A DNA stretch of 64,000 nucleotides, taken from NCBI GenBank assembly GCA_000622025.1, contig JHWU01000007.1, forward strand, positions 207,049 through 271,048, written 5' to 3'. The notes beneath the pieces were generated by a model. It was not told the origin of the DNA. It worked only from the letters and a program-made list of their open reading frames with translations, and ran no database searches. A program made the position numbers and the translations under genes. Below are positions 49,738-59,073 of the stretch, piece after piece (position 1 is the first letter of the stretch; each line of letters opens with the position of its first letter). This DNA comes from Lachnospiraceae bacterium AD3010 (lineage in GTDB: Bacteria; Bacillota; Clostridia; Lachnospirales; Lachnospiraceae).

Positions 49738-51639
49738 TCAATCTGATTGAAGCAACTCCCATTTGTCCATAAGCTCCGTGTTTTCCCTCTCTAGAGCCGT
49801 AAGCTCCTCTGAAAGTTCATTAAGTCTTACGGCATCCGTTGATATCTCCGGATCTATCATAAGCTCCTGTATTTCGGCAGTCCTTTTCTCATTTCTGTCT
49901 ATCTCTTCCTCTATCCGTTTTATATCGTTCTGCTGCTTTCTGATCCTTGCCTGCTCTGCCTTCTGCTCAGCCCAGGACAAGGAATTTACTTCCGTGTTCT
50001 CTGTCTTCTCTGTTCTCTCTGCCTTTCCTTCCGCCACTTCCTCCCGTTTCTCCAGATAATAATCGTAATTTCCGGGATAACTCCTTATCCCCAAATCCTT
50101 AAGGTCCAGTATCCTGGTGGCGGTCTTATTTATAAAGAAACGGTCGTGACTTACGAAGAATACCGTCCCTGTATATTCATTAAGGGCTTCCTCAAGTATT
50201 TCCTTACTGGAGGTATCGAGGTGGTTCGTCGGCTCGTCGAGAAGAAGGAAATTTGCGTTTGACAGCATAAGCTTTGCAAGCGACACCCTGCCCCTCTCTC
50301 CTCCGGACAGATCCCCGATTAACTTAAACACATCATCACCCGTAAAAAGGAAGGATGCCAGTACGTTCCTGATCTTTGTATTGTTAAGCATAGGAAAGGC
50401 ATCACTCATTTCCTGAAAGAGACTCTTTTCATTATGGAGTACCTGATGCTCCTGATCGTAATAGCCGATCTTCACATTTGTACCTGTGCGGAAGGATCCG
50501 CTGTCTCCCTTTTCCATTTTATTGATGATCTTTAGAAGAGTGGTCTTCCCTGTTCCGTTCATTCCGATAAGGGCAACTCTCTCGCCCTTCTTTATCTCAA
50601 AGGAGATATCCTTAAACAGCGTATTCCCGGGAAAGGCTTTACCGAGATTTTCAACACTTAAGACATCATTTCCGCTCTCAACAGAGGGGGTGATCCTTAT
50701 ACTGATCTCCCGTTCCTCCTCCGGTCTGTCAAGCCTGTCCATCCTTGAGAGCAGTTTTTCCCTGGACTCAGCTCTCTTAATAGATTTTTCCCTGTTGAAC
50801 TGCTTTAATTTGCTTATCACCTCTTCCTGATGCTTTATCTCCTCCTGCTGATTAAGGTAGGCCTTGATACGTGCATCGCGGAGAGCCTTCTGCTTCTCAC
50901 TGAAGATGGTGTAATTTCCGTCATAGGTACGGACAGTCCCCTCCTCCAGGGCAAATACCTTTGTAACCACCCTGTCAAGGAAGAATCTATCATGGGACAC
51001 AAGCAGCACCGCACCATGGTAGCTCCTTAAAAAACCCTCAAGCCACTCGATAGAGGAAATATCCAGATGGTTTGTGGGTTCGTCAAGGATTATAAGATCC
51101 GGCCTCGTAAGAAGTATCTTTCCGAGAGCGACCCGGGTCTTCTGCCCTCCGGATAAGTGGTCGCATACCTTTCCTCCCTCCTCCTCCGAAAAGCCGAGTC
51201 CCTTCAGTACTCCGGTGATCTCGCTTCTTACGGCATAGCCGTTTTTTAATTCAAAGTCATGCTGCAATGCGGCGTAGCGGTCCAAGGCTTTTTTAAGCTC
51301 ATCACCGCTTAAACCCTTCATCCTTAAGGACAGCTCGTTTATCTCCTCCTCCTCATCAAGGATATCCTGCTTTGAAAGAGTAAGCTCCTCTAAAATGGTG
51401 TTCTCCGATGAAACCGCATCAAGCTGTGAAAGGTAGCCTACGGTCGCCCCGGACTTTAAGGTCACATTTCCGCTGTCCTTTGGGATAAGCCCCGTAATTA
51501 TCTTTAAGAGCGTGCTCTTCCCCGTTCCGTTATTCCCCACAAGGGCGCACTTTTCCTTTTCCTCGATATGGAGGGAGCAGCTTTTTAAGAGCTCATTATC
51601 CCCAAAGGCTTTATTAATATTGCTTATCTGTAATAACAT
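49738..51639 (-). CDS. ABC-F family ATPase
   Basis: A 633-residue soluble protein with two ATPase domains and no membrane part: Walker A GNNGTGKST and GMNGTGKTT, signatures LSGGQKTRV and LSGGERGRV, the inter-domain arm helix (about 240-310) and a C-terminal coiled coil. ABC-F proteins act on the ribosome, in translation or antibiotic protection. This is nearer the general Uup/YdiF-like group with C-terminal coiled coil than a known resistance type, by layout only. Confidence 0.9.
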   Translation of the reverse strand: MLLQISNINKAFGDNELLKSCSLHIEEKEKCALVGNNGTGKSTLLKIITGLIPKDSGNVTLKSGATVGYLSQLDAVSSENTILEELTLSKQDILDEEEEINELSLRMKGLSGDELKKALDRYAALQHDFELKNGYAVRSEITGVLKGLGFSEEEGGKVCDHLSGGQKTRVALGKILLTRPDLIILDEPTNHLDISSIEWLEGFLRSYHGAVLLVSHDRFFLDRVVTKVFALEEGTVRTYDGNYTIFSEKQKALRDARIKAYLNQQEEIKHQEEVISKLKQFNREKSIKRAESREKLLSRMDRLDRPEEEREISIRITPSVESGNDVLSVENLGKAFPGNTLFKDISFEIKKGERVALIGMNGTGKTTLLKIINKMEKGDSGSFRTGTNVKIGYYDQEHQVLHNEKSLFQEMSDAFPMLNNTKIRNVLASFLFTGDDVFKLIGDLSGGERGRVSLAKLMLSNANFLLLDEPTNHLDTSSKEILEEALNEYTGTVFFVSHDRFFINKTATRILDLKDLGIRSYPGNYDYYLEKREEVAEGKAERTEKTENTEVNSLSWAEQKAEQARIRKQQNDIKRIEEEIDRNEKRTAEIQELMIDPEISTDAVRLNELSEELTALERENTELMDKWELLQSD

Positions 51640-51657
51640 TGATCTCTTCTACACGTA

Positions 51658-51720
51658 TCATTCTGAGCGCTTCATCTGTCATTCTGAGCTCTTCATCTGT
51701 CATTCTGAGCTCTTCATCTG
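51658..51720. repeat. Tandem 21-base repeat from the dispersed core
   Basis: Three head-to-tail copies of a 21-base unit (TCATTCTGAGCTCTTCATCT), leading straight into the long-form element. Confidence 0.85.
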
Positions 51721-51807
51721 TCATTCTGAGCGAAGCGACGCATATCCCACATCGAAGATGTGGGATGCCGCCCCGGCGAGGGGTTGCGAAGCAACAGAAA
51801 GAATCTT
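51720..51807. repeat. Dispersed repeat, long form with three-hairpin insert
   Basis: Second copy of the 29110-29198 element, with the same stems ATCCCACATC/GATGTGGGAT, CCCC/GGGG and GTTGC/GCAAC and only a few base differences. Confidence 0.85.
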
Positions 51808-51820
51808 CCCTCCGGGTGGC

Positions 51821-51902
51821 AAGATCCTTCGCTGACGCTCAGGATGACAAAACCCCGCTCAGGATGACAAAACCCCGCTCAGGATGACAAAACCCTGCTC
51901 AG
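51821..51902. repeat. Inverted repeat copy and tandem 20-base units
   Basis: AAGATCCTTCGCTGACG leads into three tandem copies of CGCTCAGGATGACAAAACCC, ending beside the icd stop codon. The whole 265-base gap 51640-51904 is repeat sequence. Confidence 0.8.
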
Positions 51903-51904
51903 AT

Positions 51905-53101
51905 TTACAGCCTTCCTCTGACAGCTTTAATAAACTCAAGGGTATTAAGCTTCTTCACATCGGGGAGCTCGGAAATAAGCGCGAGATCCCCTGTCATTTC
52001 ACCGCTTTCAATGGTATCAAGGGTGGCTTTCTCAAGCCTGTCCGCAAATTCCTTTAGCTCAGCTATACCGTCAAGCTCTCCTCTCTTACGCAGTGCACCG
52101 CTCCAGGCAAATATGGTGGCAACAGAATTCGTGCTGGTCTCCTCACCCTTTAGATACTTATAATAGTGCCTCTGCACGGTGCCGTGAGCTGCCTCGTACT
52201 CATACTTTCCGTCGGGGCTCACAAGAACGGAGGTCATCATTGCGAGAGAACCGCAGGCTGCAGCCATCATATCGCTCATGACATCCCCGTCATAATTCTT
52301 GCAGGCCCAGATAAAGCCTCCCTTACTTCTCATAACCCTTGCCACCGCGTCATCGATAAGGGTGTAAAAATACTCTATTCCGGCTTTGTCGAATTTTTCC
52401 TTAAATTCCTCCTCATAGACCCTTTCAAAGATATCCCTGAAATCGCCGTCATAGATCTTTGAAATCGTGTCCTTTGAAGCAAACCAGAGATCCTGCTTTA
52501 CACTCAAGGCATAGTTCATACAGCTCCGGACAAAGCTCTCTATGGAGCTGTCCATATTGTGCATGCCCTGCAGTACGCCCGGACCCTTGAATTCGTGAAT
52601 GGTTTTTCTGATCTCACTTCCGTCCTCTGCGGTAAAAACAAGCTCTGCCTTTCCCGCTCCCGGAACCTTTATTTCCGTATTCTTATAAACGTCCCCGTAG
52701 CCGTGACGGGCAAGGGTAATGGGCTTCTCCCAGTTCCACACATGGGGCTTAACCCCCTTTATAAGTATCGGTGCCCTGAAGATGGTCCCGTCCATAATGC
52801 CCCTTATGGTGCCGTTCGGGCTCTTGTACATTTCCTTAAGGTCATACTCCTTAACCCTTGCGTCATTCGGTGTAATGGTGGCACACTTAACTGCCACACC
52901 ATATTTTAATGCGGCCTTCGCGGAATCAACAGTCACCTGATCGTCCGTTTCATCCCTGTGCTTTAAGCCGAGATCATAGTACTCACTCTTAAGGTCAATA
53001 TAGGGAAAAATAAGCTCATCCTTAATATACTGCCATATAATCCTTGTCATCTCGTCCCCGTCCATCTCGACTATGGGTGTTTTCATCTGAATCTTTGACA
53101 T
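51905..53101 (-). CDS. icd: NADP-dependent isocitrate dehydrogenase, type II
   Basis: Oxidises isocitrate to 2-oxoglutarate. The 398 residues match the eukaryote-like homodimeric type: [18 protein letters not shown] at the start, [20 protein letters not shown], the metal aspartates in [12 protein letters not shown] and [14 protein letters not shown], and [16 protein letters not shown] with the usual NADP-site His/Arg. The start at 53101 follows TAAGGAGAGG; a longer open frame to 53290 is made of dispersed repeat translated as RSFADAQDD and is rejected. Possible weak promoter TTTATC-17-TATAGT about 80 bases upstream. Confidence 0.95.
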   Translation of the reverse strand: MSKIQMKTPIVEMDGDEMTRIIWQYIKDELIFPYIDLKSEYYDLGLKHRDETDDQVTVDSAKAALKYGVAVKCATITPNDARVKEYDLKEMYKSPNGTIRGIMDGTIFRAPILIKGVKPHVWNWEKPITLARHGYGDVYKNTEIKVPGAGKAELVFTAEDGSEIRKTIHEFKGPGVLQGMHNMDSSIESFVRSCMNYALSVKQDLWFASKDTISKIYDGDFRDIFERVYEEEFKEKFDKAGIEYFYTLIDDAVARVMRSKGGFIWACKNYDGDVMSDMMAAACGSLAMMTSVLVSPDGKYEYEAAHGTVQRHYYKYLKGEETSTNSVATIFAWSGALRKRGELDGIAELKEFADRLEKATLDTIESGEMTGDLALISELPDVKKLNTLEFIKAVRGRL

Positions 53102-53236
53102 TTCTTTTCCTCTCCTTAAATTAGCTTTCTTAAAAAAAGTTCCTTTGAAATCAATCACAAAAAACGGAAAATGAACTATCCGCTTACTATAACACATTTT
53201 TAAAACCTGATAAACATTGTCAGGCTGAGCACTTAT

Positions 53237-53264
53237 GTCATCCTGAGCGTCAGCGAAGGATCTT
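53237..53264. repeat. Dispersed repeat, GTCATCCTGAGCG variant
   Basis: GTCATCCTGAGCGTCAGCGA followed by AGGATCTT: the second main sequence variant of the family, with paired changes in the two arms (TTCT/AGAA to TCCT/AGGA). Confidence 0.8.
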
Positions 53265-53310
53265 CTACCTTGCGGGGCACTGCCGCGCATAGCGCGTCAA
53301 AGCGTGCCCG

Positions 53311-53333
53311 AAAAATGTCCACCGGACATTTTT
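53311..53333. terminator. Terminator hairpin after the MATE gene
   Basis: Perfect 10-pair stem AAAAATGTCC/GGACATTTTT with loop ACC, symmetrical, so it can work in either direction. It lies between MATE (minus) and icd (minus). Confidence 0.65.
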
Positions 53334-53395
53334 CCATCCTGAGCGTCAGCGAAGGATCTTTTACAGCGAAGGGTCTTTTACAGCGAAGGATCTTC
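53334..53395. repeat. Dispersed repeat with tandem AGCGAAGGATCTTTTAC units
   Basis: A CATCCTGAGCGTCAGCGA copy followed by two further partial units (ACAGCGAAGGGTCTTTT, ACAGCGAAGGATCTTC), ending directly at the MATE stop codon. Confidence 0.75.
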
Positions 53396-54730
53396 TCACA
53401 TATCCTTCAACTCTGAATACGCCATCGGCACTGCAAGGAGAAGCGACAGTACATCCGCTGCGGCCTGTGTGGCCTCCACCCCTGTAAGACCGAAAAGCTT
53501 CGGAAGAATGAGAATAAGCGGTACAAAGAAAAGTCCGCTCCTTGCGGCCGAGGTGATGGAAGCCTTGACTCCCTTTCCTATGGCCTGAAGCATCATATTG
53601 GTGATCACGGTAAATGCGAGAAGAGGCAGCGCTGCAGCCTGGAATCTTAAAGCAGTCTTTCCCACCTCTATGACCGCCGGATCATCCCTGAAAAAGCCTA
53701 TGACGGAGGGTGCAAAGATAATACATAGAGCAGACATTATCAGAAGAAAAACCGTACCGTACTTTACGCAGAAGAAAAAGCCCTCCTTCACCCGGTCCTT
53801 TCTGGCAGCTCCGTAATTAAAACCGCATACGGGCTGATAGCCCTGTCCGAAGCCTATCATAGCGCTTGCGGTAAACATCATAACTCTTGTTGTAACGCTC
53901 ATTCCGGCGATGGCGGCATCCCCGTAAACACCGGCTGCACGGTTAAGCATTGCCGTTGCGACCGCTGCCAGTCCCTGCCTGAAAAGCGAGGCTGCACCGC
54001 CGTTAATTATCTGTCCGGCATAATATAGATTAACCCTGATATTGGAAAGCTTAAGGCGTATATTCTCACCCTTTGAGCAGCCGTAAAGAAGAATAAAAAA
54101 GCTTATGATCTGTCCGCTAACTGTAGCTATGGCCGCTCCGCTGACTCCCATATTAAAGCCGAAGATAAGAAGGGGATCCAGCCCGATATTTAATACCGCT
54201 CCGGCAAGAAGTCCGTACATAGCGTAGATCGCGGATCCCTGAAACCTTAACTGGTTATTTAAGGTAAACTGCCCCATCATAAAGGGAGCCCCGAGAACTA
54301 TAATCCTTAGATAGTCCTTCGTATCCTTCAGTGTGTTTTCCGTAGCGCCGAGGAAAAGAGAAAGAGGGCTTAAAAAAAGAATTGCAAGGAGTGCGAGAAG
54401 GACTCCGAACGCCATTGAAAGGAAAAGTCCCGTGGCAGCGATCTCTCCGGCCTCCTTTTTATTTCCGGCTCCAAGCATCCTCGAAAGACAGGTCCCGGAG
54501 CCCTGTCCGAAAAAGAATCCGAAGGCCTGTATCACTGCCATAACAGAAAAGGAAAGACCCACCGCGGCAATGGCCTCTGTGGATATCCTTCCTACAAAGA
54601 AGGTGTCGGCCGCATTGTAAAGAGCCGTCACCAGCATGCTTATTATCGTCGGTACCGCGAGCCTCATAATAAGCCGCGGCACCGGCGTTTCTGTCATATC
54701 CTTAAATCTCTTATCCGTTTGTCCGGCCAT
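53396..54730 (-). CDS. MATE family efflux transporter
   Basis: A 444-residue membrane protein with 12 predicted helices in two repeats, starting MTETPVPRLIMRLAVPTIISML and with GFGQGYQPVCGFNYGAA at the start of the second half. MATE pumps export drugs or metabolites in exchange for Na+ or H+. It starts three bases after the LRR gene upstream, so it seems to be the last gene of the surface-protein operon. Confidence 0.93.
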   Translation of the reverse strand: MAGQTDKRFKDMTETPVPRLIMRLAVPTIISMLVTALYNAADTFFVGRISTEAIAAVGLSFSVMAVIQAFGFFFGQGSGTCLSRMLGAGNKKEAGEIAATGLFLSMAFGVLLALLAILFLSPLSLFLGATENTLKDTKDYLRIIVLGAPFMMGQFTLNNQLRFQGSAIYAMYGLLAGAVLNIGLDPLLIFGFNMGVSGAAIATVSGQIISFFILLYGCSKGENIRLKLSNIRVNLYYAGQIINGGAASLFRQGLAAVATAMLNRAAGVYGDAAIAGMSVTTRVMMFTASAMIGFGQGYQPVCGFNYGAARKDRVKEGFFFCVKYGTVFLLIMSALCIIFAPSVIGFFRDDPAVIEVGKTALRFQAAALPLLAFTVITNMMLQAIGKGVKASITSAARSGLFFVPLILILPKLFGLTGVEATQAAADVLSLLLAVPMAYSELKDM

Positions 54731-54733
54731 ACC

Positions 54734-57700
54734 TTACCTGCTGAGTGCCGGTCCCTTCGTAACATTAACTGCAGTATCCTGAACCTGGACAGAGCAGGTG
54801 TTTACCACTCCTCCGGCATTGGTCCGGAGCGTCACCCGGCCGCTCTTTAAGCCATAGACCTTACCGCTGACCGGATCCACATAAGCCACCTTATCGTTAC
54901 TGGTCTTCCACTCCACATTCTTCAGCTTCGTCCTCGAAAGCTTAAGCTTCGTGGTCTTGTTTATCTTAAGTACCATAGATTTCTTACGGAGAATGGGCGG
55001 CTCTATATGCACCTTGGTGGAGATTATCTGTCCGTAAACAGCAGCATAAACGATCACATCCCCGGCGGTAAGCGCCGTGATCTTTCCATTCCCGTCGATC
55101 TCCGCGGAGCCTATACCCATTATCTCATTATTGCTGACAACATTCATGGAAGCGCTTCTATTACCGGAGACAGCATTATACGAGGTGGAATAAGCCTCCG
55201 ATGCCGCCCTCTCTATATCGTTCCATGAAGGATTATTGACGGACAGCGACCCTTCCGGAAGTACATTCCAGCTCACGATATCATATTTCTTAAGCCTCTT
55301 TATCTTCAGCTTCTTTGTCTGTCCGGTCTTCAGCCTGTAGAACGGCTTCGCAAACTTCGGAACCTCACTCTTAAAGGTAGCCGTAACCGCCTTATTCTGA
55401 TAATAAGCCTTTATCTTTGCCCTTCCGCGCTTACGAACGGTAATGATACCTGTCTTCGCGTCAATACTTGCAACACTGGGCTTCGTACTTACCCATCTGT
55501 CGGGCGGGAAGCCGCTTACTGTCAGAAATTCATTCGCATCGATCTTCGCCCCGTTGCTGTAGCCGTACATATCCTGAAGCTCCTGCTTCAGCACGAAGAC
55601 TCTTACCGAGATCGGATAATCACTGCCGTCACCCTTTGTGGCCGTGATCCTCGTCTCTCCAAGCTTCTTTCCCTTTACGACCTTCTTTCCGGATCTGAAT
55701 TTAACGATATTCCTGTCATAGCTGTACTTAAGCCCCGACTCACGGAAATACTCCGCAAGTGATGCCTTACCGTTTTTAATGAGCCTTACCCAGTAGATCC
55801 CGTGGAGCCTGTCCTCATCTTCCTCGGTCCAGCTTATCCACTTGGCGTAGAGATACATATTCTCCGTAACGACGTCATTTTCAAAATCCCACTGCCTTGA
55901 ATAATCTGTATCCGTAAACCACCCCTGGAATTTATGATCCGTCCATGTGGGATCGGCGGGTTTGGTTATCTGTGTGTTTTCAGATACCGTCTGTTCAGGC
56001 ACCGAAGATCCTCCCATAGAATTAAATGAAACCGTGACTTGGGGATGCTTGGGTTTACTAGGATCGTCTTCCCAACGGGCAACAAAACTGTAATCCTTAT
56101 ATATTTTGATCCCGTTCTCCGCAACAATTCCTCCCTCATCACCATTTTCATACCATCCCAGGAAATCATATCCCATAAATCCGTTTGCATCCGCCCATTC
56201 CCTGGTCATCTCAGGAACAATCATACCCGAACCCCATTGGGCTACATACGGCTCCTGGAAAGCTGATAATTTACCCTCTTCCTCATAATAAAAACCAATA
56301 AGATAGCCTTCCTTCCAATGGGCATATACGGTCATATCCTTTTCAAATGGATAATCAATCCCTACCCTTTCTCCTCCTTCAGGTTCTGTATACCACCCAT
56401 CAAAGGCATAGTGTTTCTGACTTAATTCAGTATGAATATCATCCTGAGGAGGAATACCATAATCATAAATATTGGCTCCCGACACAACAGTATATGTATT
56501 CTCTGTATCCTTCTCGCCTCCGATTTTTGTCTTCTGATCATTAGTTGTTATATTGTATTCCTTGAGAAAATAGGCATAGAAATCGTATACAAGCTTTTTG
56601 TCAGAAATCTCTATTTCTCCATACCACTTGCTTCCCTGCCCATCCGGTTCCGAATACCAGCCCACACATCTGTATCCATTAACACTTACCGGCTTCTTTT
56701 TTATTGTATATGTTGTGGTTTCACTGTCGTTTAACTGAATAGATACCACATCAGTCGGATAATCTCCTTTTTTATTATCCTCATTGTAATAGTTTATAGT
56801 GGCAAACCTGTCAAATTGGGCGATATAGGTAGTGTTATTATCTGTAAGAGCAACCGGTATATTCAGATCAAGCTCTACACCTCTTTGAGTGTACCACCCT
56901 TTCCATTTCCATCCCTCTTCCTCAGGATAATTATCCTTGATCAATGGATCATCCTTCAATCTGTTTATCTCATCAGCAGGCAGCTTGGTCCCTGCCGGCA
57001 GACTGATCTCAGAGACAGTCTCTCCAAGCATTGAATTAAACTTTATCGTGACAAACTTATAGTACACGGCCCTAAGCGTTCTGGAAGTCTTGAATATACT
57101 CTTGTTTGAATCAGTCATAGCCCTGGGCTTGGATGCATAATATTTATCAACCGTTTCAACATCTTCAACAAAAGTATATTTTGAAATTGGATCATACCAC
57201 CCTACGAACGTATCTTTAACCCCATTCAACGATGGAGTTTTTGTCGGCCATTCTGTAAAATTCGTTCCAAGATCACAGCTTACGGATTTTGTTTTCTTAT
57301 CTCCATCAATCGTTCCCCCATTAAGATCAAAGGAAAGATAAATATACTCGATCCACTTGGCATAAACGGTAGTATCCCCAATGATCTTCTCAGCTACACC
57401 GACGCTATCATCATCATAACGCGGAGCCTTACCGTCTTTTGTTGCCCACCATCCTCCAAAGCGGAAATACTGTGAAGCATCTTCACTTCCATCCTCTCCG
57501 GAATAGGATGGCGTAGGCATTATATCTTTATCTGCATATTCTCCACAATTAACTGTCTGCGGAGTCCAGATCTGCTTCACTATTGAAGAACCTTTGTCAT
57601 AAAACAGAATACAATGATTAAATGGTAGAAGAACATCCTCGTGTCCCTGGATATCACTTGTGGCAGGGCTTATCAAATTATTATATTTTGTCGCCAGCGT

Positions 57701-59032
57701 GGAATCATTAGCCTTCTTGGTAGAATAAAAAATAACATATTTGAGATTTGTCCCTTCAAATGGCTTATTTTCACTGTCAATATTACCAACGGTATCCGGA
57801 ATATAAATATGCGTTAATTTGGTGCAGGACTTAAATGCCTGTCCCCCTATTGTTGTTAATGAATTACCCGGATATTCAGTACTGGTATTATTCTCAACAG
57901 GGTTCCTGTACCCTATATTGACTTTCGTAATGCTTGAGCAAGCCAGAAAAGCTCCATAATCAATAACTTCAACACTGGCAGGAATCTTTATTTCACCAGG
58001 TATTTTCTTACATCCATAAAAAGCATATTGCCCTATGAATGAGGTATTGTTACTTATAGTGACCGTTCTTGCTGTGGCTCCGGGACAGTACAGAAGAGTT
58101 ACAGTATCATCACCATTTCTTTCGTATAATATACCATCTCCTTTTGAAGATGTATCACTTATATATTTACTATTATTGCTGACAGTAATTCCACCTAGCT
58201 TGGTACATCCGGCGAATGCCCCATACCCTATTTTTTTCACATCTTTTGGAATAACAAAATTATAAAGCTTATCACATCCTGCAAAAGCATAATTTCCTAT
58301 TTCGACGATCTTCCCATACCACATTACATGGTCAAACAAATCCGAATAATTCAGCCAAGCACCCGTTCCTTCACCGGCCTCACCATCCTGACCGGGCACC
58401 CAATACAATCCCGTTATCTTGCCCCTATCTTGTTCGTCTGCGGCCTCATTTTCTGAAATGTGCAAGGTATTGGTACTGGTAGTAATTTTCCATTTTATAC
58501 CCGCCATATCATCCTCATGCCACTCATTCAATTCCTCCGGTGTTTCCGATCCTGTAGCTCCAAGCAACGGAGGTGTATACACCGAAGACTTAAAAAGAGT
58601 TGATCTTATTTTTACAGATCCGACTATCTCAGACTGACTAGCCCCCTGTTCTTCTCCCGAATTTGTAAGACTTCTGCTTTCGTCATCCGCTTCAGAATCC
58701 TCTTGAACCTTTGTGTCTTCATCGCCGGAGTCAGCTCCGTTATCATCAGAAACAGATGAACTCTCTAACGGGATTTCCTCCTCATCCTCAGGATTCTCAC
58801 TATCTAATTCAGCCACATCATCTGATACAGATTCATTTTCAGAAAGAGGATCCCCGTTCTCCTCTTCTACGTTATCTTCATTTGTGTTACTGACATCACT
58901 TGAAATAGAGGAATCCTCACTCACTGCCAGATCCCCTCCTATTTCCTCCGCATACGCAGGAACGCAGTTCATGATAAGCATCATAACCGCCAGGATCAAT
59001 GCTATTCTCTTTTTAAGATTCCACTTTCTCAT
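54734..59032 (-). CDS. Large secreted BspA-like LRR protein with InlB-type repeats and Ig-like domains
   Basis: A 1432-residue exported protein. Signal peptide at residues 1-29 (ending VPAYA), then an acidic Ser/Glu/Asp stretch to about 150. LRR_5 repeats lie at about 195-450 (IVEIGNYAFAGCDKLYNFVI, VEVIDYGAFLACSSI). About seven Listeria-Bacteroides (Flg_new) repeats follow to about 1080 (FGGWWATKDGK, VYAKWIEY, FQGWFTDTDYSRQWDF), and the C-terminus has two or three bacterial Ig-like (BIG2) domains. No sortase motif or anchor is seen, so it is probably released or held non-covalently. The start at 59032 has AAGGAGG seven bases upstream. It follows the middle LRR gene by 41 bases. Confidence 0.88.
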   Translation of the reverse strand: MRKWNLKKRIALILAVMMLIMNCVPAYAEEIGGDLAVSEDSSISSDVSNTNEDNVEEENGDPLSENESVSDDVAELDSENPEDEEEIPLESSSVSDDNGADSGDEDTKVQEDSEADDESRSLTNSGEEQGASQSEIVGSVKIRSTLFKSSVYTPPLLGATGSETPEELNEWHEDDMAGIKWKITTSTNTLHISENEAADEQDRGKITGLYWVPGQDGEAGEGTGAWLNYSDLFDHVMWYGKIVEIGNYAFAGCDKLYNFVIPKDVKKIGYGAFAGCTKLGGITVSNNSKYISDTSSKGDGILYERNGDDTVTLLYCPGATARTVTISNNTSFIGQYAFYGCKKIPGEIKIPASVEVIDYGAFLACSSITKVNIGYRNPVENNTSTEYPGNSLTTIGGQAFKSCTKLTHIYIPDTVGNIDSENKPFEGTNLKYVIFYSTKKANDSTLATKYNNLISPATSDIQGHEDVLLPFNHCILFYDKGSSIVKQIWTPQTVNCGEYADKDIMPTPSYSGEDGSEDASQYFRFGGWWATKDGKAPRYDDDSVGVAEKIIGDTTVYAKWIEYIYLSFDLNGGTIDGDKKTKSVSCDLGTNFTEWPTKTPSLNGVKDTFVGWYDPISKYTFVEDVETVDKYYASKPRAMTDSNKSIFKTSRTLRAVYYKFVTIKFNSMLGETVSEISLPAGTKLPADEINRLKDDPLIKDNYPEEEGWKWKGWYTQRGVELDLNIPVALTDNNTTYIAQFDRFATINYYNEDNKKGDYPTDVVSIQLNDSETTTYTIKKKPVSVNGYRCVGWYSEPDGQGSKWYGEIEISDKKLVYDFYAYFLKEYNITTNDQKTKIGGEKDTENTYTVVSGANIYDYGIPPQDDIHTELSQKHYAFDGWYTEPEGGERVGIDYPFEKDMTVYAHWKEGYLIGFYYEEEGKLSAFQEPYVAQWGSGMIVPEMTREWADANGFMGYDFLGWYENGDEGGIVAENGIKIYKDYSFVARWEDDPSKPKHPQVTVSFNSMGGSSVPEQTVSENTQITKPADPTWTDHKFQGWFTDTDYSRQWDFENDVVTENMYLYAKWISWTEEDEDRLHGIYWVRLIKNGKASLAEYFRESGLKYSYDRNIVKFRSGKKVVKGKKLGETRITATKGDGSDYPISVRVFVLKQELQDMYGYSNGAKIDANEFLTVSGFPPDRWVSTKPSVASIDAKTGIITVRKRGRAKIKAYYQNKAVTATFKSEVPKFAKPFYRLKTGQTKKLKIKRLKKYDIVSWNVLPEGSLSVNNPSWNDIERAASEAYSTSYNAVSGNRSASMNVVSNNEIMGIGSAEIDGNGKITALTAGDVIVYAAVYGQIISTKVHIEPPILRKKSMVLKINKTTKLKLSRTKLKNVEWKTSNDKVAYVDPVSGKVYGLKSGRVTLRTNAGGVVNTCSVQVQDTAVNVTKGPALSR

Positions 59033-59073
59033 ATGCTGCCTCCTTCCGCCGTTCCCCGACGAAAGCACCTTTA

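Noticed and set aside
53102-53290. 63-codon N-terminal extension of isocitrate dehydrogenase
   Set aside because: It is translated dispersed repeat (RSFADAQDD) and leader; a good ribosome site and the family N-terminus are at 53101.
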